Assembly: GCA_028023455.1 (NCBI GenBank)
Contig: JAQFVV010006220.1
Location: 10,747,916-10,811,915 of the forward strand
DNA: 64,000 nt
Reading direction: 5' to 3'
Source of the DNA: Epiperipatus broadwayi
Lineage: Eukaryota; Onychophora; Udeonychophora; Euonychophora; Peripatidae
The notes beneath the pieces were generated by a model. The model saw nothing but the letters and a program-made list of their open reading frames with translations, was not told the DNA's origin and searched no databases. Below, in pieces: positions 10,740-24,419 of the stretch. The position numbers were made by a program, and so were the translations under genes. Position 1 is the stretch's first letter. Every line of letters begins with the position of its first letter.

Positions 10740-13700
10740 TTTATGTCCATATGAAACTTTTGTCTGAAATCCAGTTCTTATCTGACTCATTAGTGTTTGT
10801 ACTGCATTGAACAATGACAACAACTAATTCAATTTTTTTAAAAAAAAAAAATTATATACAAATGATAAAAATAATTTCATAAATAAAATTTTTGGAAATA
10901 GAGTTTACATAATAACATTATTCAAACTTTAAATAATAAAATTAATACCAATAGTAATTATAATCTATAGAAATTACTTTATTTCTAAGCATAAGTAAAT
11001 AAAATAAATAAATGAGGTTACGTTTTGTGCACACATACAAGCTATTAATCTAAAAAGACAGTATTTCATTTAGTATTACATTATCATGTATACAAATATA
11101 TTCTGATATTCAACTTTTTCATTCATATTTCTTATTTTACAAAAAAGTATCAATAATATTTTTTCTCATGCATTGACTATTATTTTCCACAATAATGAAA
11201 ACATAAGTACAATTGTATACTAAATTACAGAATTATCTTACAAAATGATTTATAAGAATATTAAAATTTCATTCACTATAGCTATGGAAATCTTTTTCAC
11301 TAAATAGCATATTCTTCAAATTGTTCATTGGGTTATGAAGATTTTGAATATAGATAGCTGTCATTGAACTCATTCAAGAAAATTCACTTTTACCTGTTTT
11401 ATTCCTGTAATTTATACTGAAATATTTTTAAAATATACTACAAAGACACTTTTCTATAATTTGATTATTTTTTAGTCATAGGATATTCTAATGTAAACTT
11501 TCTTGACTCATATCACTCTTACTTTATTGACTATTATATAACTAGATTGAACATTTTATTACAGTCATCAGGGGACATGTTTTTTTCTTTTAAATAAATC
11601 TAACAATGATATAATAACATTTCTATTTTCTTTAATAAGTTTATAGTGGAATTTATTATCCAATTGAACACTTATTTTTATTTGTATGGCTTTTTTGATA
11701 GATTTTCTATTACACATATAATAATTTTTGTAGGCATAATTTTTCTAGCACAAAAATAAATGTAAGTTTCTTTTTCCATAAGAGTAAACTTACTTTATGG
11801 GTCTTATTTCAATTAACACTGCATTTCAAATATTAGTATTACTAGTGAGATAATATGACTTAGAAGGTTATATAAAAGGATTTTAAAATAAGATTTCTTT
11901 AAAATTATCATATTTTTCTTTTTTCACCAAAAAAGAAGGTATTTATCTTTTTTTTCCTTTTGCAAAAAAAACTTTATATATTAATCAGCTAATTAGATAT
12001 GCAACATTTGAAACTTGATTTTTCTATTAATATTTTAAAAAGAAAAAAAATCTTTGTAAATTAAATGCTTTTTAAAAAATAATTGGCTTTTTTACTACCA
12101 AAATAATGAAATAAAATAAAAATATTTTAATAAGATTACAAAATATCTGTATATTTATCTTATAATTAGCCCAAAGTTATAAGTACATGCACACATGGTA
12201 GTTCTAATTACAGTGCAACCCACACTTTTACATAGGTGCAAAAAAAATTTGGAGGGAGGGGAGGGATGAAAAATTGACCTAAACTATCCTGTGATTACAT
12301 GGAAAAAAAGACTATTATTTCTTTACTGTTGAAACTGAACTTTAAGTTATCATTAGTTAAATTTTATATATAAAAAGTCATAGTTATTTAAAGTAATGTA
12401 ATATAATATTATTGCAAATTCATAGGAGTAAATAATTAAGCTAATACAATTTTTAAATAGTAAATCTTAAATTATTTATTTAATGCAAATAATTGGTATT
12501 TTAAAATTAAAGAAATTAAAATCCCTTGTGAGTTTAAAAATAGAAAAATAACTTGATATTGGAAAAAGATGAATTAAAACTAGAATTAATCAGCATGTTT
12601 TGATTAAGACATAATAAAGCAATGAATTTCAATTTGTCTTATCCCTTGTACATTTCTTCTCCCATTTTGGACTGAGTAGTCAGGTTTGTTTTTGATTTTA
12701 AAGAAAAAATTGATCAACAATGTAAAAGGTGTGGTCAGTGATAAGCTTCTATATTTTGAGAGCACCTGTTTGTACAAAAGGTTTTTCAAATTTGGGAAGC
12801 AATAAAACAGTCATTACTAAAAAAACTAACTCAGGAATTCTTGCTCTGAAATTACATACCAAAGTTTAAAGATTAATGCAGGTCATTTCAGATTTTATTA
12901 TATGCTTAAATACATCTTGCATCAATATCAAATTATAATTATTTTTTATATGAAATTTTTACTTATTTAGTTAAAACAATGATATCTTATCATATTTTTA
13001 ATTAATTACTGCATATATTTGCACATTAATGTCTTAATATTGTCAGAAATTATTAAATAATATTTTAAATCATCAAGTGTCTTTTTTTAGTCTATTAATA
13101 AATCACATTTCTTCACGAATTTGTCTCTCATTTATTATCTTGTCTGTCATAGTTGCATCTGTAACTTGCAAACTGGACATAACAATTATGTTGTGTTTAA
13201 TTATCATTCTATCAGTGTTATTACAAGACATTGTGCCAAAAGCAGAATGGCTTCTATCTTAATATTTATTTTCATTTCCAGTGTTGATTGCATTGATCTG
13301 AGATGGAAAGGTGGTTTGAAGTAATCTTTAATGGTAGTTTTAGTACAGATGCTCTTTTTCTCAAATCTCAATTTGCATGTTTCTTTAAAAAAATTACAAT
13401 TAGAAAACATTTATTGATGTATATATTTATGAAAATTTTCTCTTTTGTATTTTTATTTCAAGGATCAAAACAATGAGGCCAAGAGAATGTGATGAAACAA
13501 TTAACTAAAAGTAAACCAAACATAAGTATTCATAGTTTCACATTGGTTGTTAATAGTATCATTTTATTTGATAAACACATTAGGATTTATCTTTTAAAAT
13601 AATTTTAACATATTAATATATGTGATTAAAAACACTCTATCAAGAATAGAATATCGTATAAAAGAAAAGAATGCAGTATTAAGAAACTAAAAGGATTTTG

Positions 13701-16220
13701 CCTAAAAAGCTAAAAACAGAATGCCAATATTTAAGATAATACTAATATATTATTTTCTTTTGTCTCTCTCTGTAAAAAGTATAATTTATGATTATTTTTT
13801 ATTAACTCATGAATTTTTATTAGCAAGTATTATTGTTTAGAATTTATGATCAGGTATATTGAAGCCCAGATTAACATCATAGTTTTATGACATCATTAAA
13901 CATTTTTAGGACATGGGGTTACCAAAGTATGTTATTGCACAAGTCAGCAAAATTCTCAAGCCAGTTCTGCATCAAAAATATCATTCACACCCAAAAAAGT
14001 CATTCATACTGTTAGGAAACTAAAAATTCAAAAATATAAGTTATATGTTAAAAAAGATTAGAAGTGATTATTAGTTTTTGGTTAATAAACTTACTTGATA
14101 TGCATACTTAATTTTTATTTATTTTTGGGTACATCTTATTTTCTCCTTTAATATAAAAAATAGGTCATTAACTTGACATTAGTGTGTCTGTTATAAAAAG
14201 TATTAAATGATGGCAGCATATCCATATTGGTCTATTCAAATGCTACACTGGGTTGCCATTTATAATAAAAAAATACTATCCCACAGTCAATTCACTAGCC
14301 ACTCTCAAGTTTACTGATTAAAATCCAAATACACTTCATGAATGCTGAGTACATTTTCTATAATCAAGTGACCAATGATCTTCTCATCAAATTAAATCAC
14401 CTTTATTGTAGTAATATATCTATACTATTGTAGAGTGTGATTTTTATTCTTGGACTTACATGGTATGCTGATTTATTTAAATATGTCTTATTAGCCTAAA
14501 TTTTAAATAATTTGTTAATAATTTTCATCTTGAATGTTATTAAATCTCTTCCATATTTGAATTATCATAATTTAAATATTATTTACATTACTAGTGTATA
14601 TTTATTTATATACATAGATAAATATGCAAAATCTTTTTAAGTAACCAAATTAAATCAATGTGATAAAGTATATTAATCTTTCTCATTCCTTTCCATTGGT
14701 TTTGCACTATAATCTTTCTTTTATCATCCACTTCTATAAAGCATCACTTACTACATCTGTCTTGACTTTACCATTACATAGTTTATATTATTATTCGCCA
14801 AGAAATATCTGCTGTTGACATTTCTGTTGATTTCTATTTTTGTAATATATTTTTTATGTTAAAAGATGCCTCAAAAATGAATTAATATTGATAACACAAT
14901 TTATAACCAAATATCAACTTATTTTACAATTATATATGCAGTTAATAAATTGAACACTTTTAAAATACTTTATAACTTATATAAATTCTTGTTAGATGCT
15001 TATGTCTTATATATTATTTTGATTACATCATAATATCAACTTATGAATGGTTTTACCTCATCAATTTAATACTGATCATTACAACTTTTACTCTGTATGT
15101 AAATGTTGCATGATGTATAGATTTCATTTATTGTTATAGCTGTCTGCAGGCCAACTCATTAAATATTTATTTTACTGGTACTAGAGTGGATGTAGTGACA
15201 GAAATAATTTCATATAAATGAAAAATGTGATGCAATTAAATTGGTACAATTATAACGATTAGAATATTCATACTAGCAACAGAATTTCTGAGGAAGAATA
15301 TTTTTACTCAGTTAACAACCTAACACAATCCAATATATTGTGCCAACTTTAATCTTTTTTTTTTACTTTTAAATGTTTAAACTTATCAAAATGTTATCAT
15401 TATAGGTGTGGGTGCTTTTCTGGCACTTTAATTCCCAAAACTATATTATAACTAAAAAGCTTGTCCACTTGGCAATGTTATTTCTTTAAAAAAATTATAA
15501 ATGCTATCTCAAAAATATTAATTATCAACTTCATTAAATCTTTTTTTTTTTAAATTTACTCATTATCAATATTTAAAATCCCTAAAACTACCCATGCATT
15601 CAAGTAACAAACAGTAAATAAATGTTGTACCTGCCAATTCAAATAAATAAAAATAGTCTTCAAAATTTATCAAATTTATGAAAATAATAATTTAAATAAA
15701 ATATAATTTACAGTTACTTCTGATAGAAAACAATTAGATTGAGTGTGATTTTGCCATTTAAATAAGTTAATAATTATCCATTTGTTTTCTTAAATGTTAA
15801 ATTCATATATATATATATATAATAACAGGTCTGGTATATGGCACACAATAATATAGTGTGTGTGCACAAATACATATGTTGAAAAGAAAAGTAGAAATAA
15901 ACACAGACAAATTTTTGTAGATATTTTTTTATATTCCTGAATAAAAATAATAAATAAAGGATTAAATAACAATGAATTTAAAATAGAATTTTATTCTAAA
16001 TTAAAACATTTAAAAAGGTCTAAATAAATTAATATTGTATTCTGATTTTGAATTAAAAAAAAAACAAGTATGATTTATTTTTGAAAATCTTTTTATTAAT
16101 ACTTGTATACATTTCTATTATCTATTTTTAAAAATCTTTGATAAGATTTCCAAATATAGCTTTTTAATTGAAAGAGCTTTTGGAGGGATTAAAATTGCAA
16201 TCAAAAAAGATAAAAAAAAA
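10740..16220. other. Long AT-rich non-coding stretch
   Basis: No gene or recognised transposon is visible in these 5.5 kb. Short open frames near 13077-13410 overlap each other on both strands and show no family features. Only short poly-A or poly-T runs and small AT repeats occur, with (TA)n at 15807-15822. The missing first exon of the tetraspanin could lie here or further upstream, but I could not identify it. Confidence 0.4.
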
Positions 16221-16229
16221 ACCATAGTT

Positions 16230-16790
16230 TTTAAATTAGTGTTGTTCCCATCTCAACAATCCATGACTATAAAAGGTTTGGATAAAAATATTATTTTAGT
16301 TTGGCTAATATTTTTTGTAAGAGTTAACTGCAATTTGTTGGTAACTGTAGCAGAGAGTGGCTGCAATTATCTGGCCAGAGAGATGACTGGAAGAATTATA
16401 CAGAGAACTGTCATGAAAATGTAAGAATGCAAGAGAGCAGCTGCTCTACACTTTAATGGTGGAGTTTGAATTCACATGGTGGAAAAATGATTCCTTCTTT
16501 GTGTTGAAATTCATAGCTACAAGTGTGTTTTAGAAAACAGCTTGCTAGCTTGAAATATATCAAATCCTAGACCAAGTGGAACAAATTGAATGCCAATGAT
16601 TTATCTGACTATGCCTGTTCCTGATTATGCCCATCCCAGAGTGACTAAACTCACCAAGAGAAACTCAGCTTGCTGGCCTGAAGTCTATCAGCTTGCCCAA
16701 TTTCATCATCCACTTGATGAAGTAGTTATACATATGTTGATGTATTTATATGCAGAAAAACACAGATAAACATATATAGAGCTGGCGGTG
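16230..16790. repeat. GC-richer unclassified block with internal direct repeat
   Basis: This block stands out from the surrounding AT-rich DNA. CAGCTTGCTAGCTTGAAATA (16538) recurs as CAGCTTGCTGGCCTGAAGT (16665), 127 bp later. The plus frame 16239-16424 (61 codons) has a hydrophobic stretch around VWLIFFVRVNCNLLVTVAES but no recognised family. It is probably a repeat rather than a host gene. Confidence 0.3.
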
Positions 16791-18065
16791 TGTAAAGTTA
16801 TATCTAATGATAATGAAATTTTAAATAATTTCTTTCTTTAAAAAAATGACATTCTAAAAAGTGAGATATGTAATATAAAAGTGTTCTCTTAAATTGTTTA
16901 AACTCTATATTTGTTAAAAAAGAGTAACACAAATAAATAACTCTTCTTGGATTAAAAAAATATAACAGTTAGGCTTAACAGTTAAAAAATATTTTAAAAT
17001 CTTTTAACAAGCACCTGTGATTGTGAGACAAATATAAAAGAATTGTATTTTAAAAATATTTTTTTTAATAATGCAAGTATAATTTTTGTTTGAATTAAAA
17101 TCAAAAAGCAAATCTTTTAGATTAATTTCAAAGCATTGATAATTAATTAATCAACAATCAAAAAGTGATCTGTCATAAAATTAACTTTATTTTATTTTAA
17201 AAAAAGAAAACTATAATTAGTTAAGAGTAACCTGATGAAAAAACAAATCTTTTTTAGAGTAATCTATCAAAAATATTAAATAATAAAATATATTTGCTGG
17301 AGGATTTAATTTTTATCAGTGATCAAAAAATTGATATTTTAAGAAGAAAAAAGGATATTAAACTGTTATGAAAAAATTAAACAACAAGATTTTGTATACT
17401 TTCAATATTAAATTAATTATGAAAAATATAATCTTTATTATTATAACAAATATATGATGTAAATATCAGTGTGTGCCTGAAATTCAATATGCATACACAT
17501 GTATGTTAAATATGTTATTATGTACTATAAAAATTAATGCCATTTATCTTTGATAATTTGAAAGTGACAACTAAAAATGTTTATTTTGTAACAAGTCAAA
17601 TATGTTCAGAAATTATATGCACACAGATGTATATGTGCATATATAGATACCTGCATGCTAAATATGCTTTAGGTAAACCTAATGAAACAAATATGCAAAC
17701 CATAATAATAACTTGAATTTGGTAAATGAATATTGTATATTAATCATGTAAATCACAATGTGATAATTTTTATTGTAAGATAATAAAAATCAGAAGATTT
17801 ATATGTATAGCCATATTCTAAAGCACTTGATATTATTTTTATTGTTATTAATAAATTTGAATTCAGTTGTTAAAATGGTATTGCATCATTATCTCTTGGT
17901 CACCATAACAGTTATAGAGCTTATGTTCTCTGAGCTAGATTCAAGTATAATGGCTGAATATATAAATGGGGGTGTATATTAGTGCTGTTGGACATCCAGT
18001 AATGATTAATCATCATCATTCTGGTTGCATTTAGTTTGTGTATTCAAGTTATGTTTAAATAATTG

Positions 18066-18135
18066 CCCAAGCTGGCAATGGCTCAATAGATAGCCTGGTC
18101 TTTAGGAGACCATTTCAAATTCAGTCACAAGGTTG
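18066..18135 (+). mobile_element. tRNA-like SINE head
   Basis: AATGGCTCAATAGATAGCC resembles a tRNA D arm and A box. It is followed by a perfect 5-bp anticodon-like stem TGGTC/GACCA around a 7-base loop, TTTAGGA, and then by TTTCAAATTCAGTC, which resembles a B box. The acceptor ends do not pair convincingly, so a tRNA-derived SINE is likelier than a tRNA gene. It is a different family from the 9.85, 52.8 and 61.1 kb copies. Confidence 0.5.
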
Positions 18136-18530
18136 ACTGTTGATTTATATTTTGTATTGTTCAAATCCAGCCACAAGATGAACTGTTTATGGATTCTAAT
18201 AGATCATTCATGATGACAAATGATTATTACTTTTGTGGAGTGCAGGTGAACTTATAGTTAGCCATACTGATCTCTCAAAGTGATCTATTATGCTCATTCA
18301 TTTTGAGATTAATTTTTTTTAGCTTGAGTATATAAATACAATTTCTCAGATCTTTCATGGTTTTAACCTCAATTTTCTATAGAGTTACAAATGGCTAACT
18401 AATATAGGGTAGTTGATGTTCATGTACTGATGATAATCACCCCAGATATGACCCTGTATTTCCCCATAGTGTTACAATATATATAATATTTAAATAAAAA
18501 TATATTGTCTAAACTGAATTCAATATAATT

Positions 18531-19689
18531 AGAAAGGATTTGAACTCAGACTTTCAAGCTTTCTACAACCTTCTATTCCATCTTATACAAGCGATATACA
18601 TACCATACACATGTGAAAAAGATAAACAATGTTCAATATACATATTTAGTATTGATCAGTTGGTTTAGATTATCTCCCACACATAGCAAATCTTCAAACT
18701 TTAATGAACATGCTTCAATCTTTTCCACCCTCCAGCATTTCAGCCATCCATATCATTGAAATTTTAAAGCTTTGCTGTTTTAATATAAACTGATCACTGA
18801 TTATAAATGTGTGTGGGAGATGATGATCTGTGCAAACTGATGAGCATATTTAGTGCTGAACCAGCCAGCATTCATCTGTTGCTTTAGATTACCATCTCCC
18901 ATACATATATATAAATAGTACTCAAGGTATATTAAGGTAGCAAATCTTCAAACTTTAATGATATGGATGACTAAAAAATTGGAGGATCAGTCATCCATAT
19001 CATTGAAAATTTAAAGATTTGCTATCTTAATATAAACTGATCACTGATTATATATGTGTGTGGGAGATAATGATCTGGACAAACTGAAAAGGGCTGGTTT
19101 AGCATGAAGTATGTATATTGGAGATCATTTGACTTTTTCACATGTATGTGGTCATGTGTATCAATTGTATAAAATGGAGTAGAAAGCTGTAGGGAGCTTG
19201 AAAGTTTGAGTTCAAAATCTGTTTAATTACATTTTCAATATAAACAATATGCTTGTATTTAAATATTACATATTCAGTGTGTATTCTGTCCATCCCTCTT
19301 TAAATGGATATATTAAGGTCCTATACATAAGAAGATCAGGGTACCTAAAGCTAATATGGGTATGAAATTAATATTAGCATCAACAAGGACTTTGAGCATT
19401 TCATCATCAGATTTTCAATGATATGAATGGCTGAAGAGTTGGAAAGTGGAGAAGATTAAAGGCTGACCATTAAAGTTTGAATATTTGCTATCTTAATATA
19501 AACTGAGCACTGACTATATATGTCCATGGAAGATGATGATCTGAACCAACTGGTGAGTGCTGGTTCAGCACAAAATACATATATTGAAGATTGTTTATCT
19601 TTTTCACATATATGTGGTCATGTGTATCGATTGTATAAGATGGAGTGGAGAACTGCAGGGAGTTGATGTCTGAGTTCAAATCCTTTATA
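18531..19689. mobile_element. Large nested palindromic element, family B copy 1
   Basis: The ends are inverted: AAAGGATTTGAACTCAGAC near 18533 and GTCTGAGTTCAAATCCTTT near 19668-19686. Within, the phrase AATATAAACTGATCACTGATTATA, with GTGTGTGGGAGATGATGATC behind it, recurs at about 18781 and 19030, and a variant occurs at 19495. Complements of the same arms occur near 18660 and 18885. Four or more arms of one family are therefore stacked. The same arm sequence builds the 30.7-31.45 kb palindrome. No coding capacity is seen. Confidence 0.65.
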
Positions 19690-20839
19690 AATATATATAT
19701 ACATGTGATATTCCTGTTAGCTTCTATTTCTAAGTTAATTAGATTGTAAATTATATTTCTTTATTAAAGCAATGCAAATGAAGTTTGCCCTTTTATTTTA
19801 ACTCAAAATTATAACCTTTCTAGTATTAAGAAAGCCACAAACTTAATCCGTTGAATTTCCACTTTCATCTTAAATTGAATACATAGCCTATTTTTTCTTC
19901 CATATATTTTTAATTTTGAATAATCATGTTTAAAGGTTGAGAATTGTCTTTCAAATTCAACGTAGTTAACATTATTAATTTACCTTTATATCTTAATTAT
20001 TACTATTTTTATTTATAATTTTAATTATTATTGTTTTAAACATTAAATTTACTCAAATATGATTACAACATAATACAAACTTAAAGCAACAATTAATATT
20101 CATTAACATAAAACTTCCACTTTTTTATGCAGTGATGTTCTTTTCGACATTGTGCATAATTTTGATACTTCTTTGATTTGGTGAAATTTGTTTCACTTTG
20201 TATCAAAAACGATTTCATGACCTTGAATTCAATTTATATCATGCATAGTTATTTACATGAACAACAAGAAACTTGAAATAATGATTATACATTTTTAATT
20301 TATTTTAATATAATTATTTCCATCTGAATTTTTCACTGGTTTACTGTCTAACAGAAACACTTTTCAATAATGATTTTGGCTCAAGAGCTTCAAATTTGAT
20401 TCTGTTTTCAATTTCTAGGATTACTTTTGGGTTCACACTAATGAAATTTTCAGCAATTGGCAATAATTCTGCATACAACAATAGCTAAAAGAAGAGGAAA
20501 ACTATGGGGAACTCTTTATTCTTTATGCATACGGCTAATGAAGGGTAATTTGATCAATTTTAAAATCAGCTTTTGATTATCTGAACACGCTATCACTTTG
20601 ACTTTCCAACTCACCACTCTATGATTTACTCTCCTTCTTTGATATTAGCATATAAAAAAAAATCATTACCCTGCCAACATGAATATGTACACTATAAGTT
20701 ATTTTTTAATACAATTTATTTTAAAGAAATACAGCGAACAGTTCACAAAGAAAGAAAAATATAAATTTTATCATATATACATATTTTTAAGATTTGAATT
20801 CTGAAAAGAAACACAGCCCCGAGTATGTTACATAAATTA

Positions 20840-20915
20840 ATTGGAATTGTAAATTAGCGATCAGGCTAATGCACTTGTGCTTTACAGATTTTAAACTATA
20901 TGTAAATGAATACTG
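20840..20915. repeat. Solo terminal segment of palindromic family C
   Basis: AATTGTAAATTAGCGATCAG, GCTAATGCACTTGTGCTTTACAG and ATTTTAAACTATATGTAAATGAAT match the terminal arms of the 32.0-32.66 kb family C element. Only this end is present here; the DNA beyond about 20915 does not continue the match. Confidence 0.6.
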
Positions 20916-21850
20916 TGGTCACTAAGTCATTAGGAAAATTTTATTTCAAGATTTCTTCATAATTTTTTTAAAAATATGATAATCACGATCGTAAAAACAA
21001 ATGGTATATTTTTCACCTGCTGGATGTGATGATATTAAATCTATAATTGTAAGTTTACACATTCACATGGTATCAGTCATGGTATCTGTATTTTCTACAA
21101 AATCCATGCTTTGTACTAAATATAGACTCCATTTATAATATAAAGATTATATCAAATACACATAAAGACTTGTTTTTCTTGGAAGTATATGATAGAAAGA
21201 TAGAATACATTAAAAAGCTACAATTATATACTGTGTATATATATTGTGGACTATATTGAAAGAAGCTATGCTTATGACTTTGTTTGTTTTGAGGTTCAAC
21301 CTAAATAATTCCACTTGTTAGATTTGAACTCTATAAAACGAGATAATATACAATTGCTAAAACAATTTGATAAAGAGGCTCGTTGGTTTTTATAGCATTT
21401 GAAAAATTGATCTTAACAGTATTTACAATATATATTTTAAAAAACATTGCATTATGAACTTAAAAAATAGTTGATACTGCAATCATTTTTTTATTTCAGA
21501 TAGATTTGAACTCAGATCCTATATCTGTGTTTTTTTTTAGTAAAACTGAGAATCATTATAACAAGAGTTTTCTTTAATCCCCCAGTATAATATTTATTCA
21601 TTAAAAGAAATAATCTATCTGATATCTAATTATTAAAAAGTGTAACCTTTACCCAATTAAGCAAATTTTATTACTAACTTCACTCAAATTAATAAATTTC
21701 ATTAAAAAAAAGTGAGAAAATAGCATTTATCCATCAGTCATAGAGGGTAGTTTTTGCTTTTCCAATGATTGAAATAAATATTCTATTTTCATTATAGTTG
21801 TCAGATAAGGCAATTTTAGAGTAATTTTAGTCAATACCAGTGTATATTTT

Positions 21851-21926
21851 AAGAGGAAGCGAGGAAGAGAAAAAGAGCGAAAGGAGGGAGAGGGGGGGGG
21901 AGAGCGCGAGCGAGCGAGAGAAATAG
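21851..21926. repeat. Purine-rich tract
   Basis: About 76 bases are almost entirely A and G on the plus strand, with a G run at about 21892-21900 and a GCGAGCGAGCGAGAG end. It is a low-complexity polypurine tract. A T run followed by an A run and GAGGGGGAGGGGGAGAG lies nearby at 22036-22086. Confidence 0.8.
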
Positions 21927-22579
21927 CTTTTCTTAATGAAATTGTTGGAATATCTTTAAATAAATAATAAATTCCTTAGCGAACTGAAATATTTGATATA
22001 AGCGAATGATTTATTTAATGGGATTTGAAGTTCGCGATAATAATTTTTTTTTTTTTTTAAAAAAAAAAAGAGGGGGAGGGGGAGAGAAAAGGAAAAATAT
22101 ATATCGATTCGGTGAAGGAAAATATAATTAATAAATAACTGAAATACATTAGTGGCAAAAAATAATTTTTTTATAAATGAGCTAAGAGAATTAATTTATA
22201 TTTTATGTAAATATTTAAAAATATATACTGTCAACATATTAATAATGCAACATATTCACATTAATAATGCAAGTGACTATTATTTAGTATATTCTTTAGC
22301 GACTAAAACTCGTTATCATCATCATTAGCAATGATTCGAAATCGCATATAACTATATAAATAATGAACTAAACAAGGAATTAAAAGTTAGATTTTTTTTC
22401 ATGACTATATAAATTAATCCATAAATCACAAATAATACTTTAAATGATCAAATTTCAATGTTAAAATTTGTCCATAATGTTACCATCTATATATAAAATT
22501 AAAAGCAAACAATTTAAAACAAAATTGAAATAGACAACTCACTATAAATAAAAATATTATTTAATACATCAATCCGGCT

Positions 22580-24260
22580 TTCATTCCTTGGTTGAATCTT
22601 GTCAAGATGTTTCTTTTTACACAATCACATGCGATGCGATGCACTGTTAGGAATCTCTCAGCTACTATGCCCAGAGAAACCTGTTAGCCCTTTTACCTTC
22701 CCTTTCCATTTCCCACCCTAAATTTTGCCATATTCTTCTCTATCCTGCTCCATCTCATTTCCACAGCATAATCTTTATCAATTCCATAGCCTTTATATCT
22801 AAAACTTTCTTATGTTTTCCCAAATCCGGCATAAAAACCAATAGCCCTATTTCTGTATAATCACTTTATTTATTCTTTCACAACTTCATCATTTGTATTC
22901 TTTCTGCTTTCAGGCATTTACATTTAATTAACAGATGTCTAATATTTTCTATGCCGTCCTTACATAACTTGTAGACTAAATCACTCACATTTTTCCATTT
23001 GTGTGTATATTCTCTTGTTGCTAAAGATCCAGTTACTTTCCTTGCTATTATCGTAAATTAACTCGCATTCAATATTCTGTTTACTTCTATATATATATTA
23101 AATCAATTTAAAGTTTCAAATATTAATTCTTATTAAGCGCAATGTCATCATGTAATACTTAAATAAGGCTATAACCTTAGTACATGCACTTGAGTGCTTA
23201 ATTTATTATAAGAGAGACCTCTATAAATCTAAACGCAAGATTCTACTTTATAAAGATAAGAGTGGCCCATTCTTATCTTCAAACTATTTTTCTAAAAATG
23301 TAGACAAATCTAAAGCATTTTGACTCTTTTTACTCTCCATACTAGTTCTCCATCTCTCCAACTTCCTATTTTTTATTAATGCATCTATTCTTCTATTCCA
23401 TTTCTTACCATATAACAGTCCAAAATTCTCCTAACACAATCATCCCACCTTTTGTATAAGTATAGTAACATAAATGCTTTATCCAAATCTTCTGCATACC
23501 ATACTACCTTTCTCACCTATCTTGTTGCCTGTCCTTTACTCATAATCAAATTAAATACTTATTTTGGCTATTACCGAAGATTTCATTTTATTTTTTGCAT
23601 CTCTCATATAAAAATGACCATCCCATTTCTTTTTAAATTGCCTCCTTTGCCATCCACACATCTTCATCTAATGCATGTCTTCCTACTTCTTTTTCTACTT
23701 TTTCTAAGTAATCTAATACCCCTTTAGTAATACATAATGCATCATTACCTTATGTTAATCCTGCTACTGCCACCCCCATACAATTCTAGCTACATCATAT
23801 TTATTATATGAAAACACTGTTAATTTCATTATCAGTTTTTCTTATCTTTGCTTTATTTATCTTTTTTTCCCCCATTCATGCAAGCAATTTCTCTGATTAC
23901 TTAAGATGATTCCCAAATAGTTATACCTATTCACTATACTTAACTTTATATCTCCCAATAAAAATTCTTTGTCTTCTCTTTCCCCAGTATTAATCATCAT
24001 TACTTTTGATTTTTTCTCACTAAATTTAATCCAATCTCTTTACCCACCTTGTGCATGACCTCAGCATAACTTCCATATATTCCTTTCTTTCTGTGCACAA
24101 GAAGACATCACCCACAAATAAAAAACCTGATAAAGTATATACTCTCTTGCCACCCATTAATGATATCTTTAACTTTCTTTCTAGACTTTCTATTGCTCTC
24201 CCCATTTCTCTCAATACAGGTGACATAGGGCATGACCAATTACCATACAGCTATTCTCCC
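22580..24260 (-). pseudogene. LINE ORF2 relic: reverse transcriptase C-terminal half and zinc-knuckle tail
   Basis: On the minus strand, from high to low coordinates, the frames give a degraded fingers motif SCPMSPVL (about 24240-24205), then LSGFLFVGDVFLCTERKEYM (about 24135-24075), the position of the catalytic FADD/YADD box. Next come KSKVMMINTGE and VNRYNYLGIILS (about 24015-23915), the thumb-side motif typical of LINEs. EVGRHALDEDVWMAKEAI follows near 23690-23640. The end is LCKDGIENIRHLLIKCKCL near 22975-22925, a Cys/His tail. FVGDV replaces FADDV, so the first catalytic Asp is lost, and several stops and frameshifts break the frame. It is a dead 5'-truncated element. The class (CR1/jockey/RTE-like) is inferred only roughly. 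Confidence 0.85.
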
Positions 24261-24292
24261 CAATGAACATTATTTACATTACATTACAATAA

Positions 24293-24294
<2 letters not shown>

Positions 24295-24340
<46 letters not shown>
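24295..24340. repeat. (TA)n microsatellite
   Basis: About 22 TA units end in TTGTAACC. They lie immediately upstream, in element sense, of the minus-strand LINE relic. Confidence 0.95.
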
Positions 24341-24342
<2 letters not shown>

Positions 24343-24419
24343 AACCCTCTCCCAACCTCTCTCCTACCTTTCCTACAACAAATACCCGGGGTGCCAATTC
24401 TATTGCTCATAGAATAAAC

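Noticed and set aside
13077-13410. Three overlapping frames on both strands
   Set aside because: They overlap each other, are short and show no motif; expected by chance at this density.
14070-14130. Possible tetraspanin first exon ending ...YLIFIYFW before GTACAT
   Set aside because: The required frame has a TGA just upstream, so it cannot carry a start methionine and the TM1 beginning.
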